Of a DNA stretch of 48,197 nt, positions 17,395 through 26,142 are shown piece after piece. The stretch covers positions 1-48,197 of the forward strand of contig JAKSRI010000021.1 of NCBI GenBank assembly GCA_024403695.1, given 5' to 3'. How positions within the stretch are numbered: the first letter of the stretch is position 1; each line of letters begins with the position of its first letter. The notes under the pieces are model-generated. The model was given only the letters and a program-made list of their open reading frames with translations. It searched no databases and was not told the DNA's origin. The position numbers were made by a program, and so were the translations under genes. The stretch comes from Saccharofermentans sp. (GTDB taxonomy: Bacteria > Bacillota > Clostridia > Saccharofermentanales > Saccharofermentanaceae).

Positions 17395-20300
17395 TTACTC
17401 GATTGACTTTAAGCTCTCCGCCATGTCAATCTTCTCGATTTTACGTCTCATAAGAAGGTCAACAATTACTGAGAATAAAATTACAAAACCCAGTGAATAC
17501 AGGCAGCCGAGCGGTGTAATCTTGATAATAAATGACACCATATCCATAGTAATCTGTGACACTACAAATGTACAAAGCATTACACCAAGCGGAATACCCA
17601 CGATGAAGCCGAAGAATACCAGAATAAAGTTCTCTCGGAATACATAGGAACCAGTCTCACGTCGGTTAAATCCGAGAACCTTAAGTGTAGCGATCTCACG
17701 GACACGCTCTGTAATATTTATATTATTAAGATTAAACAATACTATAAATGCGAGAGCGGCAGCACATCCGATAATAAGAATTACAACCTTATCCATCTGA
17801 TTCATAGTCTCACGGAAGTTGGCACGCATATCATCAACTACCGTCCATGTCTTAACCTGACTATCAGAAGCAAAGTTCTGCGCATAGTCGTAGGAAGAAA
17901 CCTCCGAATTCTCATCCATAACAACATACATAGTGTTAGGCGCATATGCTTTATCGAACACCATCTCATATGTGGTTACATTCATATATGCGTAGTGATA
18001 AATATAGTTATCAAACACATAAGAGATTTTCAGTGTGAAGTTCTCTCCAGAATCGCCATAAGAGAAAGTAATCTCATCTCCAGCAGACAGATTATTCATG
18101 TTAGCAAGCTTGTTACTAATAGCTATCTCACCGTCACCTGGCCATGGGAGATTCTCACCATCTACCCAGGAACCACATGCCATCTTAATATTAGGATCAT
18201 CAGAAACAATAAGATTTACATCTCTAATCATCTCGCCGTTGTGAGTAAGATTCTCACATCTAACCAATACTGGTGTAGTTGCAACTCCAGTCTTCTCATC
18301 ACATTTCTTGGAGAGCTTAAGCATATTCTTCTCAGATACATCATCATTGAAAGTAACAGAGATATCGTATGTAAGAACTGTTCCATAATGAACGTTAACA
18401 ACATCACCAACTGAATCGCGAAGACCAAAGCCTGTAACAAGCAAAGCAGTACATCCGGCAATACCGATAATCATCATGAACATTCTCTTCTTAAAACGGA
18501 AAATGTTACGGATAGAAACCTTATATGTGAACTTAAGTGGCTTCCACAAGAAACCAATTCTCTCGAGAAGAATCTTCTTACCTGCAGCTGGTGCCTTAGG
18601 ACGAATAAGCTCAGCAGGTGTACCACGCATCTCACTCATGCATGTGTAGACTGTAACGCCAACGGAACAGATAAGTGATACTACGAGAGAGATGGAGAAA
18701 ATAAGCCAGTCATTCGCGAAGAATACATCGGAGAATCCATACATCATGCCATAAACCTGCCAGATAACATATGGGAACAGCTTAATACCGCCCATAAATC
18801 CGAGGATACAACCTATCACTGATGCCAGACCTGAGTAGACAACATACTTCATAATAACAGCGAACTCAGAGTAACCAAGTGCTCTCATGGTGCCGATCTG
18901 ACCTCTCTCATCGCCGATCATTCGCTGCATGGTAGTTGAACATACGAGGGCCGCCAATGCGAAGAAAAACAACGGGAATACTCGTGCCACGCCTGCTACG
19001 ATTTCAGAGTCACTCTTAAAGCAAACATATCCGACATTAGTATCACGACCGAGCACATAAGTGCTTACTTCTGTAGTCTTGGCGATATCAAATCTCATCA
19101 TGCCCTCACCGAGAATTCTTCCAGCGAAAGCCATCTGATTCTGGTACTCAATCATACCATCTCTGAATTCAATAAGACCGTCCTCATATTCCTTAAGTCC
19201 ATCGTTATATTCGATAAGTCCATCATTATATTCAGTCTCACCATCAGAAAGTTCACGGCGTCCAGAATCAACCTTGCCCTGAGCATCCTTAAGCTGAGCG
19301 TAGCCATCTTTAATCTGTGCACGACCATCATCAATTATCTTCTGCTGAGCCTCAATCTCCACGAGACCTGCGTCAACCTGTGCAAGACCTGCCTCCAAAG
19401 CAGCCAAACCCGCTTGACCCTGTGCAAGGCCTGCCTCTACCTGTGCTTTCTGCGCTAGAAGTGTTTCCTTACTAACAGGGAAAGTATCTGTTGGGTAGCC
19501 TAATCTTTCTGCCTCCTCGATAGCCTCGATGGCAGCATTAATCTCAGCAAGGTTCTTCTCCAGACCTGCCATAGTCACCTTAAGGTCATCCAGCTGTGCT
19601 TGCAAAGTCTTTCGAGCCATGGTTGCCTCTTGGCGAGCTGCGTCAAGCTTTAGCTGACCTTCCTCCAACTCCGCCTCACTCTGCTTAAGCTTTGCCATGT
19701 TATCATCGATTTCTTTCTGGCCGTCATCCAGTTCCTTCTTACCATCCTGGATTTCCTTCTCAGCATCAACCAACTTGTCGGACGCATCCTTAAGCTCGCC
19801 CTTAGCATCAATTAACTTCTGGCGCGCATCTACAATCTCTGCCCACGCATCGTCTCGCTCAGTGCAGAAAGTCTCATAACCATCGTCAAGTTCTTCCTTA
19901 GCATCTGCCATCAGCTCAGCAAAACGAGCCTCTTCAATGGCCTGAACCTGATCCTCCAGTTCCTCCTGCTTCTTCTCAGCCCACTCATCGTACTCATCAG
20001 AATACAAATAGTAGTCTGTGTCATAGAAGAGGAACGCCTCTGAATAGTACTCGTGATCCATGCCATCAAGAGGCACATACACATAGTATCCAACCTGTCC
20101 GTTACCAACTGAGGAGGAACCACGCTGAAAATTAAGATAATAAGGTGAACGAACAGTGCCTACAACGGTGTACTCATCATAGGTAAATGTATCTAGAGCA
20201 GACTGTGTGTTATCAGATGACAACGTGATTGTCTTGCCAATAACATCATCGCTGTAAACGTATCCATCTACTACAGCCTCGTTTGGAGCCTGTGGCATGC

Positions 20301-20667
20301 GTCCACTTTCCAGTGTGCAAACATTTACTCCGTCAGTAATAGTATGAAAGCGGGCAACGCGTGTGGAGTCCTTATAGAAATCATCCACCATAACATCAGC
20401 CCACACTGCACCCTGGGCAACTTTTACCCCGTCAAGGGAAGCGAGCTTATCGATGTCTTCGTCTGTGAAACCGATTGTGGAAATCAGTCGAAAGTCATAG
20501 AGTTTCTGCTCACGGATAAACTTGTCACCAGTCTTAATAAAAGAAGGCTGTGTAAGAAGAAGTCCTCCATAAAAACCAACACCCAGCGCGATTATGGCGA
20601 AAATCGCTAGGAACCTGGCAAGACTTCCCTTAATGGTTCTAATTAATGTCTTAATATAAGGTGACAT
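17395..20667 (-). CDS. FtsX-type ABC transporter permease with long coiled coil
   Basis: A 1090-aa permease. One membrane segment near residues 14-36 is followed by an extracytoplasmic domain, then a coiled coil of about 270 residues (roughly 235-510) rich in DG and heptad repeats (EYNDGLIEYNDGLKEYEDG), then the FtsX domain 1 (FPLFFFALAALVCSTTMQRM onward, three membrane segments), a second extracytoplasmic domain, and the C-terminal FtsX domain 2 (RVREIATLKVLGFNRRET onward). This is the double-FtsX plan of MacB-like mechanotransmission transporters, which do not move substrate through a channel but act on periplasmic or wall proteins. It begins 4 bp after the ATPase stop codon, so the two are a pair. 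Substrate is unknown. Confidence 0.9.
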   Translation of the reverse strand: MSPYIKTLIRTIKGSLARFLAIFAIIALGVGFYGGLLLTQPSFIKTGDKFIREQKLYDFRLISTIGFTDEDIDKLASLDGVKVAQGAVWADVMVDDFYKDSTRVARFHTITDGVNVCTLESGRMPQAPNEAVVDGYVYSDDVIGKTITLSSDNTQSALDTFTYDEYTVVGTVRSPYYLNFQRGSSSVGNGQVGYYVYVPLDGMDHEYYSEAFLFYDTDYYLYSDEYDEWAEKKQEELEDQVQAIEEARFAELMADAKEELDDGYETFCTERDDAWAEIVDARQKLIDAKGELKDASDKLVDAEKEIQDGKKELDDGQKEIDDNMAKLKQSEAELEEGQLKLDAARQEATMARKTLQAQLDDLKVTMAGLEKNLAEINAAIEAIEEAERLGYPTDTFPVSKETLLAQKAQVEAGLAQGQAGLAALEAGLAQVDAGLVEIEAQQKIIDDGRAQIKDGYAQLKDAQGKVDSGRRELSDGETEYNDGLIEYNDGLKEYEDGLIEFRDGMIEYQNQMAFAGRILGEGMMRFDIAKTTEVSTYVLGRDTNVGYVCFKSDSEIVAGVARVFPLFFFALAALVCSTTMQRMIGDERGQIGTMRALGYSEFAVIMKYVVYSGLASVIGCILGFMGGIKLFPYVIWQVYGMMYGFSDVFFANDWLIFSISLVVSLICSVGVTVYTCMSEMRGTPAELIRPKAPAAGKKILLERIGFLWKPLKFTYKVSIRNIFRFKKRMFMMIIGIAGCTALLVTGFGLRDSVGDVVNVHYGTVLTYDISVTFNDDVSEKNMLKLSKKCDEKTGVATTPVLVRCENLTHNGEMIRDVNLIVSDDPNIKMACGSWVDGENLPWPGDGEIAISNKLANMNNLSAGDEITFSYGDSGENFTLKISYVFDNYIYHYAYMNVTTYEMVFDKAYAPNTMYVVMDENSEVSSYDYAQNFASDSQVKTWTVVDDMRANFRETMNQMDKVVILIIGCAAALAFIVLFNLNNINITERVREIATLKVLGFNRRETGSYVFRENFILVFFGFIVGIPLGVMLCTFVVSQITMDMVSFIIKITPLGCLYSLGFVILFSVIVDLLMRRKIEKIDMAESLKSIE

Positions 20668-20671
20668 AGCA

Positions 20672-21373
20672 TTACCACTCGATCAGGTCGACATTCAATG
20701 GAGTTGGGTTAATCACGTTACTCTCTACTCGACCGTTCTTAAGTCTAATTACTCTGTCCGCCATAGCAGTAAGTGCAGAGTTATGAGTAATAATAACTAC
20801 TGTCATACCCTTCTCTACGGATAGCTTCTGAAGAAGCTTTAAGATTGCCTTACCTGTCTGATAATCAAGAGCACCTGTAGGCTCATCACACAACAAAAGC
20901 TTAGGATTCTTCGCGATAGCTCTGGCGATGGATACACGTTGCTGCTCACCACCTGATAACTGCGCTGGGAAATTATCTCTACGCTTATCGAGGCCAACAT
21001 CTTTAAGAAGCTGATCAGGATCCATAGGATTCTTTACAAGCTGAGCAGCCATCTCGATGTTCTCATATGCTGTGAGATTTGGAATGAGATTATAAAACTG
21101 GAATACGAATCCAACATCATTACGACGATATTTGGAAAGATCTCTGCTGTTAAGTCGTGAAATCTCTCTTCCGTCCAGGAACACCTGACCCTTGGAAAGC
21201 TGATCCATACCACCCATAATATTCAAAAGTGTGGTTTTACCTGCACCAGACTGTCCAACGATAATGCAAAGCTCACCCTTCTCTATCTGGAACTCCGCAC
21301 CGCTCAACGCATATAAATCAACAGAACCTGTCTTATATATCTTCTTAACGTCTCTAAATTCAATATAAGCCAT
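20672..21373 (-). CDS. ABC transporter ATPase, LolD/MacB type
   Basis: A 233-aa ATPase that powers the FtsX-type permease downstream. Walker A is GQSGAGKTT, the Q-loop is in [16 protein letters not shown], the signature is [14 protein letters not shown], Walker B is [12 protein letters not shown] and the switch His lies in [10 protein letters not shown]. The [12 protein letters not shown] stretch is typical of the LolD/MacB/FtsE group. Length is normal. It follows the transglutaminase gene by 37 bp with GAGAGGG upstream of the ATG. Confidence 0.96.
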   Translation of the reverse strand: MAYIEFRDVKKIYKTGSVDLYALSGAEFQIEKGELCIIVGQSGAGKTTLLNIMGGMDQLSKGQVFLDGREISRLNSRDLSKYRRNDVGFVFQFYNLIPNLTAYENIEMAAQLVKNPMDPDQLLKDVGLDKRRDNFPAQLSGGEQQRVSIARAIAKNPKLLLCDEPTGALDYQTGKAILKLLQKLSVEKGMTVVIITHNSALTAMADRVIRLKNGRVESNVINPTPLNVDLIEW

Positions 21374-21410
21374 TCTCCCAACCCTCTCCGACTTTTATTT
21401 CTCTATTCAA

Positions 21411-22931
21411 TTATCTATAAATTATCTTTGCAGGACTCAGATAATAGTTATTGTCGAAGCCCTTAAGGTCCTCCGGAACACTAATTACCAGTCTCTGACA
21501 ATCATCAAAAGCAAATCTCTCTATCTTAGTTACTGAATCTGGAATATATACATATGCCAGTTCATCGCAGTAATCGAAGCTCTCGAGTCCGATATATTCC
21601 AAACCATCCGGCAGATAGATGTATTCTAGATCCTCACATGTATTAAACGCTGCTTCCTCGATTCTTGTTACAGAATCTGGAAGAATAATCTCAGTAATAA
21701 TGTCGCAGTCATAAAAACATGACTTTCCAATACTTGTGATATTAGAATCTTCAGCAAATACCACCTTCCGGAATCCGTTTACACCTTCAGGGAGAATTAT
21801 CTCTCCGCTACCATGAATGGTGAGAACGCCATCACGTGAAATCTCATATGTTGCATCGTCACCACAGCTACCAGATGATTCAATACCGTGTCTTGTGTCT
21901 GCATCACAAATCTTATGAGACATAGAAAAATCTTCTATTGGTACGAGATACCAGTTAAAAGATTCCTCGTAGAATACCCATTCACCAGCCTCATAAGAAT
22001 CACCTTCAAAACTGTGAGAGATGTCCCATGTAGGATCAATGGAATACCATTTACCGCCAAGACAAACTGCTGCCCATGCGTGATTAGGTGACTCATCATT
22101 CAGGATTCTATCATCATGGATAAAGTCATACGGATCACTACCAATTCCAAAGCAAACACATGCAGGAATACCAGATGCTCTACACAATGCTGTAAATACG
22201 TTTCCGAGCCCTTCACAAATAGCAATTCGGCGTCTTAACAAAGACAATGCATCATCCTGATAAACAATGGAGGCATCCTCCAACTGAATATTGTCATATG
22301 CAAAATTCTTAATCAGGTGACTATAAATAGCATATGCCTTATCCCAATCTGTCTCACATCCCGCTGTTATATGACGAGCATAAGCAATTACATATGGGTC
22401 ATCGCATTCGATATCATTTTGAGGTTCGAGGCACTCCTTCAATGACTGCTCATCAGTCCACCACTCTGAACATCTCTCGAGATTGAATTCATAAACAAGT
22501 GATGTCAGAAATCTGATATTCCCCTTATCATCTTTGACAACATACAAAGTGTCGTGCTGCTGTTCTACCCCATCCGCCTTAAAATATACAGAAAGTGTAT
22601 AGAGCTGATCCTTGTTCATATTAGACGTTGGATTAAAAGAGAATGAATCTCTGCCCGTAACAGAATCAGCTGGCTTTAGGGAACTCTCTGCATAAACGGC
22701 AATCTCTGCATCAGTAACACAGGTGGATCTAATACCTATTGTCTGACCATCGATATATAGAGTAACCGGATTGCCCTTATGTGATACGTATTCAATCTCT
22801 GTGTAATCAGCATAATACTGGGAATATTCATCATCGGCAGAAACGTCGCGACTGTTAATCATGGTCATATAGCCCATGACAACAAATGCAGCCAAAAAGC
22901 CCGCGGCAATTCTCTTAAATACTCCCAACAT
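21411..22931 (-). CDS. Secreted transglutaminase-like protein with leucine-rich repeats
   Basis: A 506-aa exported protein. An N-terminal signal or anchor segment lies at about 8-25. A transglutaminase-like core has the triad Cys239 (RIAICEGLG), His284 (ESPNHAWAAV) and Asp299 (YSIDPTWD), so it could be a cysteine protease or cross-linking enzyme outside the cell. From about residue 385 to 490 come BspA-type leucine-rich repeats (ITEIILPDSVTRIEEAAFNT, LEYIYLPDGLEYIGLESF, AYVYIPDSVTKIERFAF). The ATG at 22931 has GGAG 7 nt upstream and lies 24 bp after proS. It precedes the ABC pair, so the transporter may act on it or on the same wall target; that link is inferred from order only. Confidence 0.85.
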   Translation of the reverse strand: MLGVFKRIAAGFLAAFVVMGYMTMINSRDVSADDEYSQYYADYTEIEYVSHKGNPVTLYIDGQTIGIRSTCVTDAEIAVYAESSLKPADSVTGRDSFSFNPTSNMNKDQLYTLSVYFKADGVEQQHDTLYVVKDDKGNIRFLTSLVYEFNLERCSEWWTDEQSLKECLEPQNDIECDDPYVIAYARHITAGCETDWDKAYAIYSHLIKNFAYDNIQLEDASIVYQDDALSLLRRRIAICEGLGNVFTALCRASGIPACVCFGIGSDPYDFIHDDRILNDESPNHAWAAVCLGGKWYSIDPTWDISHSFEGDSYEAGEWVFYEESFNWYLVPIEDFSMSHKICDADTRHGIESSGSCGDDATYEISRDGVLTIHGSGEIILPEGVNGFRKVVFAEDSNITSIGKSCFYDCDIITEIILPDSVTRIEEAAFNTCEDLEYIYLPDGLEYIGLESFDYCDELAYVYIPDSVTKIERFAFDDCQRLVISVPEDLKGFDNNYYLSPAKIIYR

Positions 22932-22955
22932 TAAGCGACTCCAGAGGTCAGTGGA

Positions 22956-24650
22956 TTATACCAAAGCCTTTACAGCCTCGATTGCTGCCTCAGCAGTGAT
23001 CTCCTCTGTCTTTCCGTCAGCTCTGTACTTAACCTCTACGATACCCTCGTTAGCTCTTCTACCAACTGTGATTCGAAGTGGGATACCAATAAGGTCAGCA
23101 TCCTTAAACTTAACGCCTGGACGCTCGTTACGATCATCAATAAGTACCTCATAACCGAATGCGAGAAGGTCGTTGTAAATTTTCTCAGCAAGAGCCATCT
23201 GCTCCTCGTCATTTGTCTTAACTGGAATAACTACTGCTCTGTATGGTGCAGCAACTACTGGCCACTTGATTCCGTCATCATCGTGGTTCTGCTCGATAAT
23301 AGCAGCGAGTGTTCTAGAAACACCGATACCGTAGCAACCCATGATCATTGGGTTCTCCTTACCGTCCTTATCAAGGAAGTTACATCCGAGAGCAGAAGAA
23401 TACTTTGTACCGAGCTTGAAGATATGTCCAACCTCTGTTCCTCTTGCCATAGCAAGTGGCTTACCACACTTAGGGCACGCATCACCTGGGATAGCATTTC
23501 GTACATCCTTAACCATGTCTGGCTCGAAGTCACGACCGATATTAACGTTCTTGAAGTGATAGTCTGTCTCACATGCACCAACGATGAAGTTGCTCATAAC
23601 GCTTACTTCATTATCGATAACAACTGTAATCTTCTCCTTAAGACCAACAGGGCCTGCGAAACCAACCTTAGCACCTGTAATTCTCTCTACATCATCAAAT
23701 GCAGCGAGATTCATCTCAGTAGCATCAAAGATGTTGCCGAGCTTTGTCTCGTTAATCTCTCTATCACCTCTTACCATAACTGCAACAATCTTGCCGTCAA
23801 TGTTATAGAGGATTGTCTTTACAAAATCCTTAGCGTCAGCATTCATAAATGCTACGAGCTCTTCGATTGTCTTTACGTTAGGTGTATGAATCTTCTCGAT
23901 TGGAAGAGCCTCAGCCTCTACCTTCTCAGGAACACCACATGGTGCCTTCTCCTCGTTAGCTGCGTAACCACAAGCATCGCAGTAGCAGATAGCATCCTCA
24001 CCGATAGGGCTCTTAACCATGAACTCCTGGGAACCAGAACCACCCATAGCACCTGTATCAGCATCAACAACTGTGTAATCGAGACCGAGCTTATCGAAGA
24101 TTGCTCTGTATGCCTTGTACATAGCGTCATAAGACTTATCAAGACCTGCCTCATCAACGTCGAATGAATAAGCATCCTTCATAACGAACTCACGAGCACG
24201 GATAACACCGAATCTAGGTCTCTTCTCATCTCTGTACTTGTGCTGGATCTGATAAAGAGTTACAGGAAGCTGCTTGTAAGATCTGATGTTATCTCTTACA
24301 GCCTCTGTGAATGGCTCCTCGTGTGTAGGACCAAGACAGAAATTTCTGTTTCCTCTATCTGTCAATCTGAACATCTCAGGTCCGAACTTATCCCATCTGC
24401 CTGAAGCCTGGTAAGACTCAGCTGGAAGAAGTGCTGGCATGATGAGCTCCTGTGCTCCTGCCTTGTCCATCTCCTCACGGATAATTGCTTCAACCTTCTT
24501 GTAAGAACGAAGACCGATCGGCATAAATGCATAAATACCGGAAGCGCACTTACGGATCATGCCTGCTCTAAGCATAAGCTGGTGGGATGGAATCTCAGCA
24601 TCAGATGGAATCTCACGCTGTGTAGAAAGGAAAAGATTGGAAACTCTCAT
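22956..24650 (-). CDS. proS: Prolyl-tRNA synthetase, bacterial type
   Basis: A 564-aa class II synthetase that charges tRNA-Pro. Motif 2 ([21 protein letters not shown], split here as [10 protein letters not shown] and [13 protein letters not shown]) and motif 3 ([17 protein letters not shown]) are clear. Between them lies the INS editing domain (about 225-400) that removes mischarged alanine, typical of the bacterial-type enzyme of 560-570 aa. The anticodon-binding domain is C-terminal. The start has AGGAGA 8 nt upstream and a strong promoter about 50 bp further up. No T-box leader is visible in that short space. Confidence 0.97.
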   Translation of the reverse strand: MRVSNLFLSTQREIPSDAEIPSHQLMLRAGMIRKCASGIYAFMPIGLRSYKKVEAIIREEMDKAGAQELIMPALLPAESYQASGRWDKFGPEMFRLTDRGNRNFCLGPTHEEPFTEAVRDNIRSYKQLPVTLYQIQHKYRDEKRPRFGVIRAREFVMKDAYSFDVDEAGLDKSYDAMYKAYRAIFDKLGLDYTVVDADTGAMGGSGSQEFMVKSPIGEDAICYCDACGYAANEEKAPCGVPEKVEAEALPIEKIHTPNVKTIEELVAFMNADAKDFVKTILYNIDGKIVAVMVRGDREINETKLGNIFDATEMNLAAFDDVERITGAKVGFAGPVGLKEKITVVIDNEVSVMSNFIVGACETDYHFKNVNIGRDFEPDMVKDVRNAIPGDACPKCGKPLAMARGTEVGHIFKLGTKYSSALGCNFLDKDGKENPMIMGCYGIGVSRTLAAIIEQNHDDDGIKWPVVAAPYRAVVIPVKTNDEEQMALAEKIYNDLLAFGYEVLIDDRNERPGVKFKDADLIGIPLRITVGRRANEGIVEVKYRADGKTEEITAEAAIEAVKALV

Positions 24651-24701
24651 GTGTATATCTCCTATAAATAATAATTATTAATAATAAGCATAAGCCGTAT
24701 A

Positions 24702-24730
24702 AGTATAAAGGAGATACGAGTATTTTGCAA
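24702..24730 (-). promoter_or_regulatory. Sigma-A promoter of proS
   Basis: On the minus strand TTGCAA (24730-24725) and TATACT (24707-24702) are separated by exactly 17 nt. The site is about 50 bp upstream of the proS start and downstream of the small membrane protein gene. Confidence 0.75.
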
Positions 24731-24775
24731 TGAAAAGGAGTGGCCGGATAAGCAGTTACCTGATTTTTACCGCAC

Positions 24776-24919
24776 TTAGCCCACGATACCGAGGATAAAA
24801 TAGACATCAAGAAGAACAGTTATCAAAATGATAAGCGCACAGATAACGTATACGATTGTTTTGCCGGCACGTTTAGCACCACCGACAGCGCGAATATTGT
24901 CATCTTCTCTGCCGAACAT
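24776..24919 (-). CDS. Small membrane protein of 47 aa
   Basis: An ATG at 24919 with GAGGGAG 8 nt upstream opens a 47-codon frame ending with TAA at 24776. The N-terminus is charged (MFGREDDNIR then a Lys/Arg-rich turn, GGAKRAGK); residues 21-46 form one hydrophobic helix (TIVYVICALIILITVLLDVY and on). It is likely a single-pass membrane peptide with a cytoplasmic N-terminus. It lies between the divergent 3D-protein promoter and proS. I do not recognise the family; it is short but the ribosome binding site and composition support a real gene. Confidence 0.7.
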   Translation of the reverse strand: MFGREDDNIRAVGGAKRAGKTIVYVICALIILITVLLDVYFILGIVG

Positions 24920-25048
24920 CTACTTACTCCCTCTTGATAAAGTAACATTTTCCGTTGTGTTGAGTGAAACTGTTCACTATGGATTATAGAATGGTTGAAT
25001 ATTTCATGCTTTTCACGAGTGTGACAATCATTTAACAAAATTGGGATA

Positions 25049-25057
25049 TGCTATAAT
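25049..25057 (+). promoter_or_regulatory. Extended -10 promoter of the 3D protein gene
   Basis: TGCTATAAT at 25049-25057 is a perfect extended -10 element. A weak -35 (TTAACA) is too close to be standard. Between it and the start is an imperfect hairpin (attttgcgtt/aacgtaaaat). Confidence 0.6.
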
Positions 25058-25122
25058 GTATTTGGAGAATTTTGCGTTTTAACGTAAAATACCTCCTCGA
25101 GAAACACTCAGGAGATTAATTA

Positions 25123-26109
25123 TTGAGATTTATTGATCTGACAACCAAATATCATATAACCCGCGATAAGATTCGTATGGGCGTGAGTATTCTTTCCATA
25201 ATACTTGTCAGCGTCCTTGCGTCTATCGGAATTCACGCCGTTCTTGATGCACAGGCTGTAGCAGAGATTGATCGCCGTCAGCAGGAAGCTAATGCTCTTC
25301 TGGCTGACATTACGGAAGTAACTTCAGCGGAATCCTACCTAGAGAGCACCGCAGTGGAAACTTCAGAACTCAGTCCTTCTGTAGCTGCCATCGAGGAATC
25401 TGCTACTATGTCCACATCAGAGACAGGAGAAACTGCAGATACAAGTGCTACAACTGAATCGACTGAAGCGACAACAGCAGCAACTACAACCACAGTAGCT
25501 ACTACAACAACTGCAGCGGGTCCTAAGGAAGTTGAATTCTATACCACTGTTTACGCGTCACAGAACATCAACCTCAGAAGCGGTCCAGGTGTAGAGTACA
25601 GCATCGTGCGTGAGCTTAAAGCCGGTGATGGAATCGATGTAATCGCCCAGACTGATACGGGATGGTACAAGACATACAGCGGCAATTACGTTCTGGCAAG
25701 ATATACACAGACTTCCAGACCTACTTCTGCTACTACAACAACAGCTGCAAAGCCAACAGCATCTCCAACCACTAATAGTGGCGGCGGAAGCGGCGGTGGA
25801 AGCGGCAACATGACCTACTATGGTTCATGCACCATCACATTCTATGGTCCACAGAAGAGAAAAGATGGCACTTACAGTAAGACCACAGCTACTGGAACAA
25901 CATGTTCACAGGGTAGAACATGCGCTGCTGACTGGGGCGTATTCCCTGCTGGTACAGTAATTTACGTTGCAAATGATCCTCTCGGAGGAGATGGATATTA
26001 TACCGTCGAAGACAAGGGCGGTGCCGTAAAAGGCAGTCATATTGACATTTATGCAGACGACCCTTACGCATTTTCTACAACAACAAGGGAAGTGTATATT
26101 GTCAAATAA
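25123..26109 (+). CDS. Envelope protein with SH3b and 3D domains
   Basis: A 328-aa exported protein. The start is a TTG at 25123 with AGGAG about 9 nt upstream. A membrane segment lies at about 20-40, followed by a Ser/Thr-rich linker (about 70-135), a bacterial SH3 domain (INLRSGPGVEYSIVRELKAG ... GWYKTYSGNYVLARY), a Thr/Ala and a Gly/Ser linker, and a C-terminal 3D domain (about 225-328) with ATGTTCSQGRTCAAD and AVKGSHIDIYADD. The 3D (three-aspartate) fold is the catalytic core of MltA-like and Rpf/YocH-type wall lytic enzymes, so peptidoglycan cleavage at the cell surface is likely. Located just before the RNase J gene. Confidence 0.85.
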   Translation: MRFIDLTTKYHITRDKIRMGVSILSIILVSVLASIGIHAVLDAQAVAEIDRRQQEANALLADITEVTSAESYLESTAVETSELSPSVAAIEESATMSTSETGETADTSATTESTEATTAATTTTVATTTTAAGPKEVEFYTTVYASQNINLRSGPGVEYSIVRELKAGDGIDVIAQTDTGWYKTYSGNYVLARYTQTSRPTSATTTTAAKPTASPTTNSGGGSGGGSGNMTYYGSCTITFYGPQKRKDGTYSKTTATGTTCSQGRTCAADWGVFPAGTVIYVANDPLGGDGYYTVEDKGGAVKGSHIDIYADDPYAFSTTTREVYIVK

Positions 26110-26142
26110 TTATTAGGTGCATGCACCAGAAAGTATGAAAAA

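Noticed and set aside
24651..24775. T-box leader for proS (also considered before lysS and trpS)
   Set aside because: The gaps are too short and I see no T-box sequence or specifier hairpin.
24964..24977. Operator-like palindrome GTGAA-ACTG-TTCAC in the divergent promoter region
   Set aside because: A 5-bp half-site pair is expected by chance and nothing ties it to a regulator; it does not match the LexA core.
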